In this document: positions 45,819-57,384 of the stretch, piece by piece | How positions within the stretch are numbered: the first letter of the stretch is position 1 | How the letters are laid out: each line of letters starts with the position of its first letter | Assembly (NCBI GenBank): GCA_013397865.1 | Contig: VZTI01003648.1 | Coordinates: 723,946-787,945, forward strand | DNA length: 64,000 bases | Origin: Struthidea cinerea | Lineage: Eukaryota; Chordata; Aves; Passeriformes; Corcoracidae | Direction of reading: 5' to 3' | Made by a program: the position numbers and the translations under genes | Notes under the pieces: generated by a model | The model's input: the letters and a program-made list of their open reading frames with translations, nothing else | Databases searched by the model: none | What the model was told of the DNA's origin: nothing

Positions 45819-48800
45819 TCATTGGAAATTAGTTCGGAAAACGTGTTGCCACCTCTCTTCTCATCTTTCATTGGGGACAAACAGTTGTGATAAGCTGAAG
45901 CTCCTAGTCTGCAGCAGGCAGGTGCCTGGCACGGAGAAGTGGGATTCGTGCTCTCTGTCCCACTGTCTATTGCCATCCTGGGTTCTATGGGGACTGTTTA
46001 ATCCCATAGCCATGGACTGGGGAGTGCTGAGACTCAGTCGTGCAGGAGACACGGAGGGTCTCCACCCTGCAGAAGACATGGCTCGGGGAGGATGGCACTG
46101 GAGCTGCACACCACGTGGTGGGCACGTCTTGGTCCGTGGGCTGTGTGACCACTGCTGAAACTGTAACTGAGAAAAACAACTCTAGAAGCTTAAATAAGCT
46201 ACAAAAGGCACAGTGTCCCTCTAAGGAAACCAGGAGGGGTTTGCAGGTCCCCGCCAAGAGGGTTCTCTCTCACCAAATCTCACCTCTTCGGGTGAAGCAC
46301 GGGGTGAAAGAGTTTTCCCAAGGAGATTCAGGAAGAGTGTTTGGCCACAGGCAAACCAAATGTCTTTCCCATGTCTTCTCTCTTGGAAAAAACTGACCCA
46401 GTTTGGCTGAAAATTTCCACAGAAATTCAGGTTGAGGCAAACCCCTGGGAGACAATTTCTGCCTAAATGTCTGTGTTTTGGCATTGTTCTGAGTAATGGG
46501 AAACACAGCCCCTCGATGGGAAGTATTGGGCAATCTCAGTAACAAGTAGTGTTATCTGCCCTGTCTACAATAAAACAATTAATTCTCATTAATTTGTCCT
46601 CTTTGCCTTTGAAGAGGATTTCTAGACTGGGGGGTAGAGGAGGGAGAGAAGACAAAAAAAAATAGAGAAGAAAGTGATGGAATTAGCCAACCTCCTCCAG
46701 ACTTGAATCACGCTAGATCTGTGAGACAGCACCTGGCAGAGCAAGGAGAGGTGTTAAGGGCTGCGGTTAGGAGACCTCTGAGCTCATCTAATAAACAAGG
46801 AAAAGGTTCCTGCCACTGCCATCTCTGAGCAGGACCTTGAACAGTTGGGTAATATAAGAGGAAGTTCCTGGGTCATGGAGGAAAAGCATGGGGTGGTAGG
46901 GGTAGGGCAGCAGCACTTCCAAGAAACAGTCCTGGAGAGGGAAAATCAGGTGGTTTTGCAGTATTTGAGACCAATTCCATCTGTGCAGAGTGGGCAAGTA
47001 ATGCTCACGTTGGGATTCTCCACTGCATTGGTGAATGTGGTTTGCAGCCTGCCTGAAAGCAGGACACCCACAAATTTTTGTGAAAGTGCTGAGTTTTGAA
47101 AGATTTCCGGCCTCAGAAATTCGTGGTTTGGAATACCCAGAGAAGCTCTAGGTAAGCACCTAAAATTTGGGGAACCAAGGCAGACCCAGACCCTTCAGGC
47201 CACTGCCTACAGCTGGGTACCAGGCAGCACAACTTGTTTCCCCACTCCTGCAGCCACCTTGGTAGGTTGAAGGGGGGCGAAATGATCTCCCTGACCACAC
47301 ACACACACCTTCTTCGACATCACCATGGTTGGATGGAGACACAGGTACTGAGCATCACTGCTGCAGCACTCGTGCAGTCTGACCCAGTGAGCCGCCAAGA
47401 TGTTTTGAGCCATGACTGGCTGTCTTCTGGAAATTCCTGGGTAGATTGTGCCAAAAGATCACCCAGGTTCGACAAATTTAGCTTGCTGTAGCGTCAGATG
47501 ACTCTGTCCACAAGCCAGGTTGATTGCGTAGCCGCTGTAAGAGCAGGGACAATAACCACACGCTTGGAGAGAAGCCCACAAGCCAAAAAGGTGGTTTTGT
47601 GCAAAGAAACACCTTTCACCGAGCTTAAGTCAAGCAATGAAATATTCATAGGACACTAAAGCAGTGGGCTCCCCGGCTGCCTCCTTATGGGAATCCAATA
47701 ATACTGCAGACAGCCTTAATTCAATATTCAAAAAGCCTCTTTCTCTTTCCTTCTCGTTCCATCTCCTCGGTGTCTATTTGGGTTCAGAGACCTTTTGGAA
47801 ACCTCAGTTCTATATGCTGGATGCATTAGTGGAGAAAGAAGGGCGGAGAGGAGAAATGGGGAGGGGAGGAGGAGCAGGAGCACAAAGATGGGGGTCACAC
47901 ACAGGACAGCTGGGGATTTCTGGTCCCCAGGCAGCCTGAGGATGCTTGGCTGCAGGATCTGAGCCAGCTCTTCCCAAAGGCACATCTGCATGGCTTTTGT
48001 GGGGCAAGGCCCACATGTGTGCTCAGACATGGCTGGTTAGGAGTCAGCTCTGGTCCAGGAGCTGTGTAACCGTGGCTGTGTGGTCCTGTGTTCCCACAGA
48101 CAAACTCACTGCAGAACAGGCTGCCCTGCTCAGCCGCAGTCGGTGTCAGCATGGCTGAGACCATTTTTGGTTCGGCGCCTATTCTGCAAAAAGAAATCAC
48201 TGAAGAGCATGGACTGAAAATTGGGATATTTGGGCCCAGGTGCTGACAGGGATGAAGCCCTGAGGCCGCAATGATGTGGCTGCTGTTTATATGGACGGCC
48301 AGCACCAGTCAGGGTGAGGACGTGGATGCTGGCAGGGCTTGAATGAGCCACTTGGGTGCTTCCCGGTTGTTGCTGATGCTACAGCTCTCGATCCCCGACC
48401 TGGAAGAGCGATACTGACATCCTCCTCCCCATTTCAGAAGGAGGCCGAGGTCATGTTTTGGGTGGAATTGCACTGAGCTAACCTCCAGAAGTCAATACTG
48501 ACATACAGCTACTCCATGCCAGGAGACGGGCCCTGTTTCATGCTGCAACCGGGTGGGAGGGAGCTGTAGCTCTGCCGGTAGGACCTTTCTTCCAGTGTGG
48601 GAAGGGACAACACTCAGGGTTGTGACCAAAGCACCTCCAGCCAGTGAGGGTCCAGGGCATTGCTTGCTGCCCCTCCAAATGCAAAAATAGGGGGCAACAA
48701 AGGGTACAAGCAGTGGGACGCTGCTTTCCACACCATCCATGGACACCACGGGGGTTGGATGCTGTGGATGCTGAAGCTTCACACACTTGAGAAAAATTCA

Positions 48801-51800
48801 GGGAAGAAAGTCCCCTGTTTGTCATCCGTAGCTTTGAATGACAATGCTCTATACATGTTGCAGCAAAGTGAAGATTTAGAAGAGCAGCAGCTTTCCAAGC
48901 ACTTAGCAGAGTATCCCCCCGCCCAGAATTCTTTCCCGGAGAGTATTTAAAATCCAATTATTTACTCCACAATGAACTGGTTATTTGGTTTCTTCTGGCA
49001 TCTCCCAGTCACGAATGCCCTCAAGCAGATCAGTTTCGACCTTCAGAAAACCTTTCTATTAGCATTTGATCTTGTCAAGCTCTTTTTATAGCCGCTCTTA
49101 AAGCTAAGTGGGAGCCGCTCGATGGTTACCTGCCACGCTGGAGCGCGCAGACAGAGGCCAGAGAGCAGGGACAGGGTACAGCCTCTATGCAGAAGGCTCC
49201 AGAGCACCAAAGATGGTACAAACAATGCACAAAAATGGTGAGAAATGAACAAAAGTCAGGTCCATGCTCATGTGCTGGGGTGAGGATGGAGAGTTCCATA
49301 CTGCTCTGAGCTGCTCCCCATCTCCAAGGCAAAGCAGGAGCCCTTTGGGGAAAAGAAAGGTGCTCATCCTGCTGGTACCATTGCCCTGGTTTGGGGGCTG
49401 TGCTGGTGCATCCCACAGAAGGAGAGCGTGAGCAGGATGCCTGCAAGCCCTTTCTCACCTGCTGCAAGAGCCTGGCACTAGTGAGGCCCTGGCCAAACTC
49501 CATCAGGACCTGACATGCTGTCTCCCCTACTGGGCTTTCCATGGCAGAAGAGAGATTTCTTCCCCTCTTCCTTGTCCTAGCATCTCCAGGCCTGATGCTG
49601 ATCATGCAAACACAGTTCTTTCTCCTTGCTGGTCTTTTATGGATTCTGGTTGCAGCTATACTTGCAATTATTTTAAGGCTTTCTGGCAAAGAACCAGTCC
49701 CACAGATTATTGTTTTGTCCAGCGCATTTCCCTGGACACTCGGAGCCAGTGCAGGTCTCCTGTTGGGATCTCAGGAAGCTTTGTCCCTCGACTCTTTGCT
49801 GGTTCTCCAGCTGCATCCCAGCCCGGTCACCCTGTAACACTCACTTCCTGCCCCATCTGCCAATGCCTTGGGGCCACCCTCTCCCCTTTGTGACTTCAAG
49901 CCAGGTGGAACAGCCGGACTACATCTCCTAAGGGGAGCAGGAACTTTCTGCTTCTGGAACACTCGGCACTGCCTGGCATCACCTGGCCCACGAAGAGGAG
50001 CAAAGGTACAGCGCACCCAAAGGATGCTCCCAAAAGGCACCGCTGATTCACTGTCAAGCAGGAATTTGATGATGTCCGGCTCAAACTCTTCCCTGTCTAA
50101 TGTAGAATCTCGGATACAGCGTGGCAAACCGCAACCCTAACACAGACCCAGCTGTGATGCCATAGCACTGCTGGGCATCCGGGCTGGAGATGTGAGGCAG
50201 GCGTTTTATCCCGTGGCAACGTGTCCCTGGAGTAGGCATTTACCATTAGCTGGTTTGTGGTGAACAGAGATGACAATGCTTGGTTTTCTCCAGGTTTTGA
50301 GTCTTACACTTTTAACTCCCAGTTTCAGAGGTCCAAACTAGGCTTTCTCTGGTATATGGGGTATTGTTCCATGATGGCTCTTGGTGAACATCTGGATATA
50401 GTTTATGGATCTTGCAGACTACACTGGGAACAGACAGCAGAGACAAGAACTGATGCTTCAGGTAGAGAAGTAGGTTATAAAGCACATCCAAACAAGGTTA
50501 CGTGGGAGATGTGTGGCAGAGCAGGGACGGGATATGGGGTCTACAGTTACACCCCCCTCATCTCGATCCCTTTCTTCACAAAGACAGCTTGAAAAACCTG
50601 AAGATCCCTCTCTGCCCAAAGCTCTTGGGCTGCTGGTGACTGAAGGACAAGCTCTGCCCTGTGCAGCAGTGGGTGCTGGGGGGTATCCCCATAATCACAC
50701 CTGCTCCCAGCTTCTCCCTTGATGAACCCCCTGAGGAGGTGGGGCCACCCACAGACCCATAAGCCTTCCAAGAAGACCTCTGTGAGGAATAATGCAGCTG
50801 ATGGATGTTGCCTGTCTGCATGAATCATCTGCCAGTAGGTCACGAATTACTCAGATGTGTCTGTTATCCCGAATTATTCCCTGATTCACGTGGCAGCTTA
50901 CGCAGGAGTTCCTTGATTAGATTGATCAATATCAAATGCCCTGGCTTGTTGGCCTGACCTTCTCATCCATGTGAGCCTCCAGGCCATAAACCATTCTTAT
51001 CCGAAATCTTGACCTCATGTTTAATTCTATCACCGTTGACGTTAACGGAGGTTAGTTAGGCTTGAGCACGCACTGGAAGTTGAGCTTTCCTGTACCAGGG
51101 CCTCCACGCATTTCTCAGCCCTGACTGATGACCTGAATCCAAGGATGCCTTTTCCCTGGCTTCGACAGGCTTCAGCTTGGCACACGCATAATTCCTGGAA
51201 TCAGTTCTCCACCACTGATGATGAATCAATCATTTGCTTTCTGAACGTGTTCCACAGAATTCCCTCAGCCTTCAACATGCTGGCAGGCTTTCCCACCACA
51301 AAATTAGTTGGCTCTACAGCTCTTGGGATAGTGAACACCCCATGTATGGTTCCTGTCTGGAAGCAAATGGATTTAAACATTTGAACTTTTGTGGGATGAT
51401 CTTTTTCATCAGGCCCCAGACTTGGTGAGAGCCAGACTCAACAAAAAAGGGTTGGTGAGCAGAGGGAGGCCGAGGAGAAGGAATGGTGCACAGGGTTGGT
51501 GTACTGACATCAGTCAGCCTTGGTGCAGTCCAGAGAGGGCTTTTACAGGTTCAGCAGAGCCCTGGGTACCTGTCCTCACCTGAGCGGTTTGATGGAAAGT
51601 CCCTGTGATGCTCAAGGTGAACACACCTCACATCACATGTCTGTAAGATTGGTTGGTTTGCTTTGTTGTGTAAACACATCCAGGCTCCCTCTCTGGTGAG
51701 TGAAAAGGCAAGCTATAGTTCAGCCAGGAGTTGACTTATCCCAGGTATTTGGCACAACTGGTACAGATGGGATGGATAACTCTCACACAGCTGCTCATTC

Positions 51801-52599
51801 AGTCCTTTGGTCATTGAGGGACATTGGGCAATAGCTTTTGCTACAATAACTAGCTTTGGGATGGCTGAAGCTAGATAAAATGAACCCCAGCTCTTGGTGC
51901 CCACCTGCACCTTTGCAGATCTTTCCCACCGTCTGAACATCCCATTCTCCAGGGTCCACTTCCACACATTATCCCCCACGGCTGCTGCATGAGGAAGGCT
52001 GCATCTTCACAGCCAGCAGAGGGAGAGGAACAGGCAGGGCACCCCAGTCCACAGGGCAAACCTTATTTGGCCTTTCCCATAGAGGATCCTTCTGCCAGGA
52101 ACAGGGACTTCCCACAGTATCTCCTTGTGCTTCACTAATTTTAGTGGCAGAAAGCTGCTTCCTCCATTCTTCACAACTCTTGCTGCAGTTTACACCAATC
52201 TCTTCTTGCCTTTTTCTCAAGAGACACTTTTTTCTTTCTGGGGCGGTTTTGGATATATTTGGAGCCTGTTTCTACACCCTCTCCTCAGTCTTCTCTGCTC
52301 TTGGTAAACTGCCCCAGCTCCCTGGTCTCCCCACGCTGGCTAGTTTGTCCACACTCACACAGTAAGTTTCCGGTACTCGTGAGGCCACTGAAAACCAAGA
52401 TTCATCCATCCCCACAAGCTGATTGTCAGCATCCAACAGAAGAGCCCAAAGTCAGACTGAGAGCAGCCTCGCAGGGAAGGACTTGTGGGTAGCAGTGGGT
52501 GATGTGCACTCACAGCCCACAAAGCCACTTGTGTCCTGAGTGCATCACTGGCAGCAAGGCCAGCAGGGCCTGGCAGGTGATGCTCCCTTCTGCTCAGTG
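45819..52599. other. Non-coding, no gene seen
   Basis: Frames such as 50257-50592 (plus) and 51713-51979 (minus) give plausible-looking peptides but no domain I recognise and no splice support. No CR1 or LTR is seen in this 6.8-kb stretch, the second-longest repeat-poor stretch in the right half. Confidence 0.5.
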
Positions 52600-52605
52600 A
52601 GACCC

Positions 52606-52998
52606 TGTAGATGCTGAAGAGCTTTTGGTAGAGAAATCTTTCAGCTTTCTGCAGCGTTCTGTGAGAACTCTGTGGCTCTCACAGAAGCTGTGAAAAACAC
52701 TGCTATGGGTTTTTGTAAACTAACTCTTTATCTTGCACCTGGGTTTGTTATGCAGGATTGTTATGGTTCCAGCCTTCTGATATTTTGGAATAAGTGTCTT
52801 AGAGCTTGACCAATCCCCTCAAGGGGTGGATGGCCGAGCACCCAATTGTCTTATGCCATTCAACACACTCTTTGCGAACCCCGTTATAAAATTAATTAAT
52901 TAATTAAATTAATTAATTAATAAAGAAGAAGAACGAACTACTTTCTTCCTGAACTTGGTCGTGTCATTTCTTGCCATTCTCGGTACTTTACAGCGACA
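52606..52998 (+). mobile_element. Solo LTR, same family (393 bp, expanded by a TTAA-rich run)
   Basis: It begins TGTAGATGCTGAAG and ends TTTACAGCGACA, with perfect duplications AGACCC (52600-52605 and 52999-53004). It is about 30 bp longer than the other solo copies because of a TAAT/TTAA microsatellite in the TATA/polyadenylation region (about 52889-52922). It shares the middle of U3 (GGGGTGGATGGCCGAG) with the copy at 5336-5764, placing these two in one subfamily. It has its own target-site duplication, so it is not the partner of the LTR at 44895. Confidence 0.92.
52889..52922. repeat. TTAA-rich microsatellite inside an LTR
   Basis: Repeated ATTAATTAATT units between the TATA-like TTATAAAA and an AATAAAG. 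This run accounts for most of the extra length of this LTR copy compared with its relatives. Confidence 0.95.
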
Positions 52999-53084
52999 AG
53001 ACCCTGTCTGAAGCACTGCATCAGCCCTGGGGTCCCCAGCACGAGACAGACACGAGCCTGCTAGAGGGTCACCAAAAGAACCCA

Positions 53085-53503
53085 AGGGCTGCAGCTCCAC
53101 CCCTTCGAGGAAAGGCTGAGAGAACTGGGGTTGCTCAGCCTGACAAAGAAACTCCAGGGAGACCTAATTGCAGCTTTTCAATAGCCAAAGGAGGCTAATG
53201 AGAAAATGGAGACTTTTTACCAGACCATGGCATGATAGGACAAGGGGGAATGGCTTCCAACTGACAGAGGGCAGGTTTGATTAGATATTAGGAAGAAGTT
53301 CTTAACTGTGAGGGTGATGAGGCCCTGACACAGGTTGGCCAGAGAAGCCACGAATGAACACTGCTGCATCCCTGGAAGTGTTCAAGGCCAGGTTGGATGG
53401 GGCTTGGAGCAATCCAATCTAAGGCGACCCTGCCTATGGCAAGGGTTTGGAACGAGAGGATCTTTAAGGTCCCTTCCAACCTAAACCATTCTGTGATCCT
53501 CAG
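53085..53503 (+). mobile_element. CR1 LINE 3' region (~420 bp)
   Basis: Contains GAAAGGCTGAGAGAACTGGG, GGACAAGGGGGAATGGCTTC, GATATTAGGAAGAAGTTC, TTCAAGGCCAGGTTGGATGG and a final CCATTCTGTGATCCTC. It starts within about 85 bp of the end of the LTR at 52606-52998. Confidence 0.95.
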
Positions 53504-56250
53504 ACCACGATTTGGACTTTAGAAAGGTGTCCCTGCTTTCCTAAAGGCACACGACTCCAAAGCCTGGTAGGGAAGTTCAGTGGGGCAGGGCATCCCCAGC
53601 ACCTCTGGCAATCACCTCACACCAGCTTGAGTGCCAAAAATGGGGCTGGGGGAAGCTGAAGTCTGAACATCGGCCCAATGTGCGGGTGCTTATGTATTGG
53701 CATAATAGAAAACACATTTCCAAAAAGGAGTAAGTCATTTTTGCCAGTAAGTTTAATTGTTGAACACTGCCTCTCTTCAGACTATTTATGAACAGATGAC
53801 AACTTTCTCTAATCATTAGTCCTAATTATTCACTCCATCTCTCCTATTAATAACATGCAGGCAGCAGATTGACAGTAAACAGCTCCATGCAATTATTTTG
53901 GTTAGTGAAGTCTGAAACAGAAGCAGTGCCAGGTATTTCTGATGGGGCACAGATTGCATGGCACATCCCTGCCTACCCACCACGTGGCTATGAAATCGTA
54001 GAACCGCATTTCTGGTGTGAATGCCCCCATTTGCAAAAGGAACACGTGCCAAAAAGCTGCTGGTTCCCAGGCTCAAAGGCATTTGTTTGAATATCATTGA
54101 ACAGTGAATACAAAGAAGGACCAAAGCAAACGTATTTTACAGAGCTCAATAAATCACCGGCCTCAACTTTGCAGGAAACAGCTTTCTCTAGGTCCACAGC
54201 GTATCTGTGTATTGACAATGAGAAAATTTCCCACCTGAAACTAGGAGTGATTTATTGCAAGCATACATGCAGAGTAGGCAATATTTAATTAGCATGATGT
54301 CCATTAGCTACATCACCTTGGTTTCCTCCATTCATACCATGATCTAAACATAATAAGGCACCTGAGCTGCATTTGCAACCCTCTGCCTTTCTTTCCTTGT
54401 TACCTGGGCAAGGATCCTGGACAACACCAAACCATCAGTAAGTTACTTAAGGCTTAATGGTTTTAAGGGCATTTGAGGCTGTAGCCCTAGATTTCACCTT
54501 TAGCAGGAAATAGAAATAGGAATCTCCTTTATGCACATAGAGGCCTAAATTTAAAGCCTTAAGGCAGGCAAAAAGTGACTGCTCCCAAGCATGCACTCAT
54601 CCCCTGGAAAGGGCAGCTGTGGCATTAGCTCCGGACAAAAATCCCTGCAAGAGGAAATGTATTGACTTCTGATGGGGAGAGCTCCTGTCTTGGTTTTAAA
54701 TTCACTCAAGATGCAGAGTTTATTCAATTATCAGCTGTCTTTAAACTGGAATGTGGCTTCACTCCAAATATCAACTGGGCAGGGGAGATGATGACAACCA
54801 GGTTAACCCTCTGTTTACCTTCCAACTAGACTGAGGGTGGGCAGCAGGATGGCACTGAGCAATTTGACATACGTCCACCATGCATCTCCAAGGTTAAAGC
54901 TTTTGGCTCAGTTCCTCACACACAGAAAGGGATTTGACACTGGCTGTGCCTAGGAGGACAGGTGGAAACAAAAAAATCCATGTGGTGTGGTACCCAATGG
55001 GAGGATGCTCTGTTCACAAGCCCCTTTTTGTAAGGGGACCCCGTGCAGTACAAAGGACTCTCTGTCCTCAGGGGAGACCCAGGGCTGTAAAAACAAAGAG
55101 AGACACCGGGAAAGCGTCTGGTTCATTATTCCCCTCTGAAAAGCCCTCCAGCTTTTTAAAGGAAGTCTCTGGCTATTGGGGGGGGGGGATGGATTAAGAC
55201 TGAGATTCATTGGAAGAGGCAAAGGGGAGAGCTGGCAAGATTTAAATCCTCCCCCAGTGCCTTGGGAAGCATGGAGGGTTTTGGGCTGGCAGCCGGGCCC
55301 ACATGCCAGCAGATGGGGCTCCTGGGAGAGGTCAGAGCTGCAGCGGTATTGAACACTTCGCTCCTCGAGGATGCCTCTGTAACGCTTGAGGGGCACCACT
55401 CCCACAGAGGTTACTTTAGTGCCACTGGTTTCGCTGGGACTGTACAGCCATGCTCACCGGTGGCTCTGGAGAGCAGCAAGATGCTGGATAGAAAGCAAGC
55501 ACCAACCAGTACAGCTTTTTGAGTGCTGCTCAGAGTCTACATTCAGCCATAAATACAAATTCTGCCGGAGTAGGAAGGTTATGCTGTATTTGGGATGTTA
55601 AAGCCCAAGCCTGCTGCTTTCTGGGAATCCCTTCTGTGTTACACTGCTCTGACTCGAAGCTCACAGCACCATCTTTGCCTCTTGCTGCTGGCTGGGATGA
55701 TCCTGCAAAGCAAGATTTGCTCTCGAGGGAACCGGGGAGCAGAGCCCTTCCCGGCAGCAGGCAGAGATGGGAAGCTGCATCTGTCCCCTGCGAGAAGGAC
55801 GGTAAATGGCCTCTTGCTTTTGCCATTACCTCGCAGAGATGAGTCTGGGAAGCAGCAAGCTGCAATAAACGCGTACGGAGCATCTTCACCTGGGCTGAGT
55901 TTGCCCTCTGATGGCAAGCGCTGGTACTGAGAAGCTGCAGCGCTCAAAACCACGTCTTCCCCACTCCAGCTAATCGCCCCGGTGCTAAACCAGCATGTTG
56001 GAGTGCTGCTGCCATGAAGGCACCTTCAGCTCCGGGGCTGAAGATTGTCCCAGTTGGGGGCAGCTTCTCCTTGGCCATGACAGCCCAAATTGTGCCCTGC
56101 CTTACACAGGGCTGGTGGGGAGAGGGGTGGCAGAGGCCAACTGAGGCACTGCAGGGATGCTGCAGCAGCTTGAAGCAGGTAACAAAACCACAGAAATTTT
56201 TTTTATAGACTAGTTTAAAAAAGAAACAGAGAAACAAAGGAAAGTAAACT
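53504..56250. other. Non-coding, no gene seen
   Basis: Bases 53800-54340 are AT-rich and unique-looking. A G run lies near 55180. Frames are short. Confidence 0.55.
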
Positions 56251-56658
56251 CCTGTGAAGACAGGCTGAGGGAACTGGGGGTGTTCAGCCTGAGGAAGAGA
56301 CGATTTCAGACAGACCCTAGAGCCCTTTCCAGTGCCTAAAGGGGCTCCAGGAGAGCTGGAGAGGGACTCTGGAAAAGAGCCTGGAGTGGCAGGGCAAGGG
56401 GGAATGGCTTCACACTGACAGAGGGCAGGTTTAAATAGGATATTAGGAAGAAGTTCTTCCCTATGAGGATGGTGATGCACTAGAACAGGATGCCCAGAGA
56501 AGCTGTGGTGGCCCCACCCCTGGAAACGTTCAAGGCCGGGCTGGACGAGGCTTGGAGGAACCTGGTCTATTGAAAGTTGTCCCTGCCTATGGCGGGGGGC
56601 TAGAACTAGATAATCTTTAAGGTCCCCTTCAGCCCAAACATTCTAAGATTCTATGACT
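56251..56658 (+). mobile_element. CR1 LINE 3' region (~410 bp)
   Basis: GAAGACAGGCTGAGGGAACT, CAAGGGGGAATGGCTTCACA, GATATTAGGAAGAAGTTCTT and a terminal CATTCTAAGATTCTATGAC. It is close in structure to the copy at 53085 but has an extra ~45 bp that the other has lost (CTAAAGGGGCTCCAGGAGAG). Confidence 0.95.
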
Positions 56659-57246
56659 TTCTACCAGCCATCTACAGCTTACCTCAAACCCACAGCTGAC
56701 TCTCTTGGGGGGGTTCTTGCAGCACTAGCCCCTGTCACCTGCCATCCACCTAACCTAGCAAAGGGACAGCAGGCAGGGGAAGCAGCCAAGGGCTGCCCCA
56801 CGCAGGGCACAAGCCAGGAGCCCAGGGTAACCCCAGCACAGCTGGGCACTCATCAAGAAGGGTCCAGCCTGAGTACAGCAGGGAGGGCTGGATTCTGGTA
56901 ACAGAGTCCACCCGTTCTCAGACACAGCAGAGGAGTCAGGTCCTAGGCCCCTCGAGAGGCAGCAGCAGATGAGGCAGGACTGGAAACCAGCTACCTACAG
57001 CAGAGGTACCAGGTCCCACCCATAGAGAGGGTTAGGCATCATCACCCTACATCCCAAGCAAGGGGAAAACTCCTGGGATGACCTGCAGTGCCTGGGCCAA
57101 CTGCCAGAGGATGTGTGGGTGGAGGTCCCAGATGAGGCTGCTCAAGGCAATCAACACTTTTTGGTGCCCCCAAGGTCCTGACACCCGGCATGATGCTGCC
57201 TCTCCTCTATTCCTCTGCTGAAAGAGAGCAGCTGTGGTTGCCCCAA

Positions 57247-57384
57247 GCCTGGGAGTGCTCAAGGCCAGATTGGAGGGAGCCTGGAGCATCCTGGTCTAGT
57301 GGAAGGTGTCCCTGCCCATAGAAAAAGGGACTGGATGATCATTAAAGTCCCTTCCAACACAAACCATTCTGTGGTTCTATGACT
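57247..57384 (+). mobile_element. CR1 LINE 3' terminal fragment
   Basis: GGGAGTGCTCAAGGCCAGAT, GTCTAGTGGAAGGTGTCCCT and terminal CATTCTGTGGTTCTATGAC. It is 5'-truncated. Confidence 0.93.

Noticed and set aside
50257..50592. 111-codon plus-strand frame with a protein-like peptide
   Set aside because: No domain recognised, no splice or promoter support, and an isolated small frame in a large non-coding region.
51713..52220. Adjacent minus-strand frames considered as a retroviral gag remnant
   Set aside because: No diagnostic motif (such as a zinc knuckle or major homology region) could be identified, and no LTR pair encloses them.
44895..52998. The two same-orientation LTRs (44895 and 52606) as the ends of one provirus
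   Set aside because: Each has its own 6-bp target duplication, and no retroviral gene is recognisable between them.
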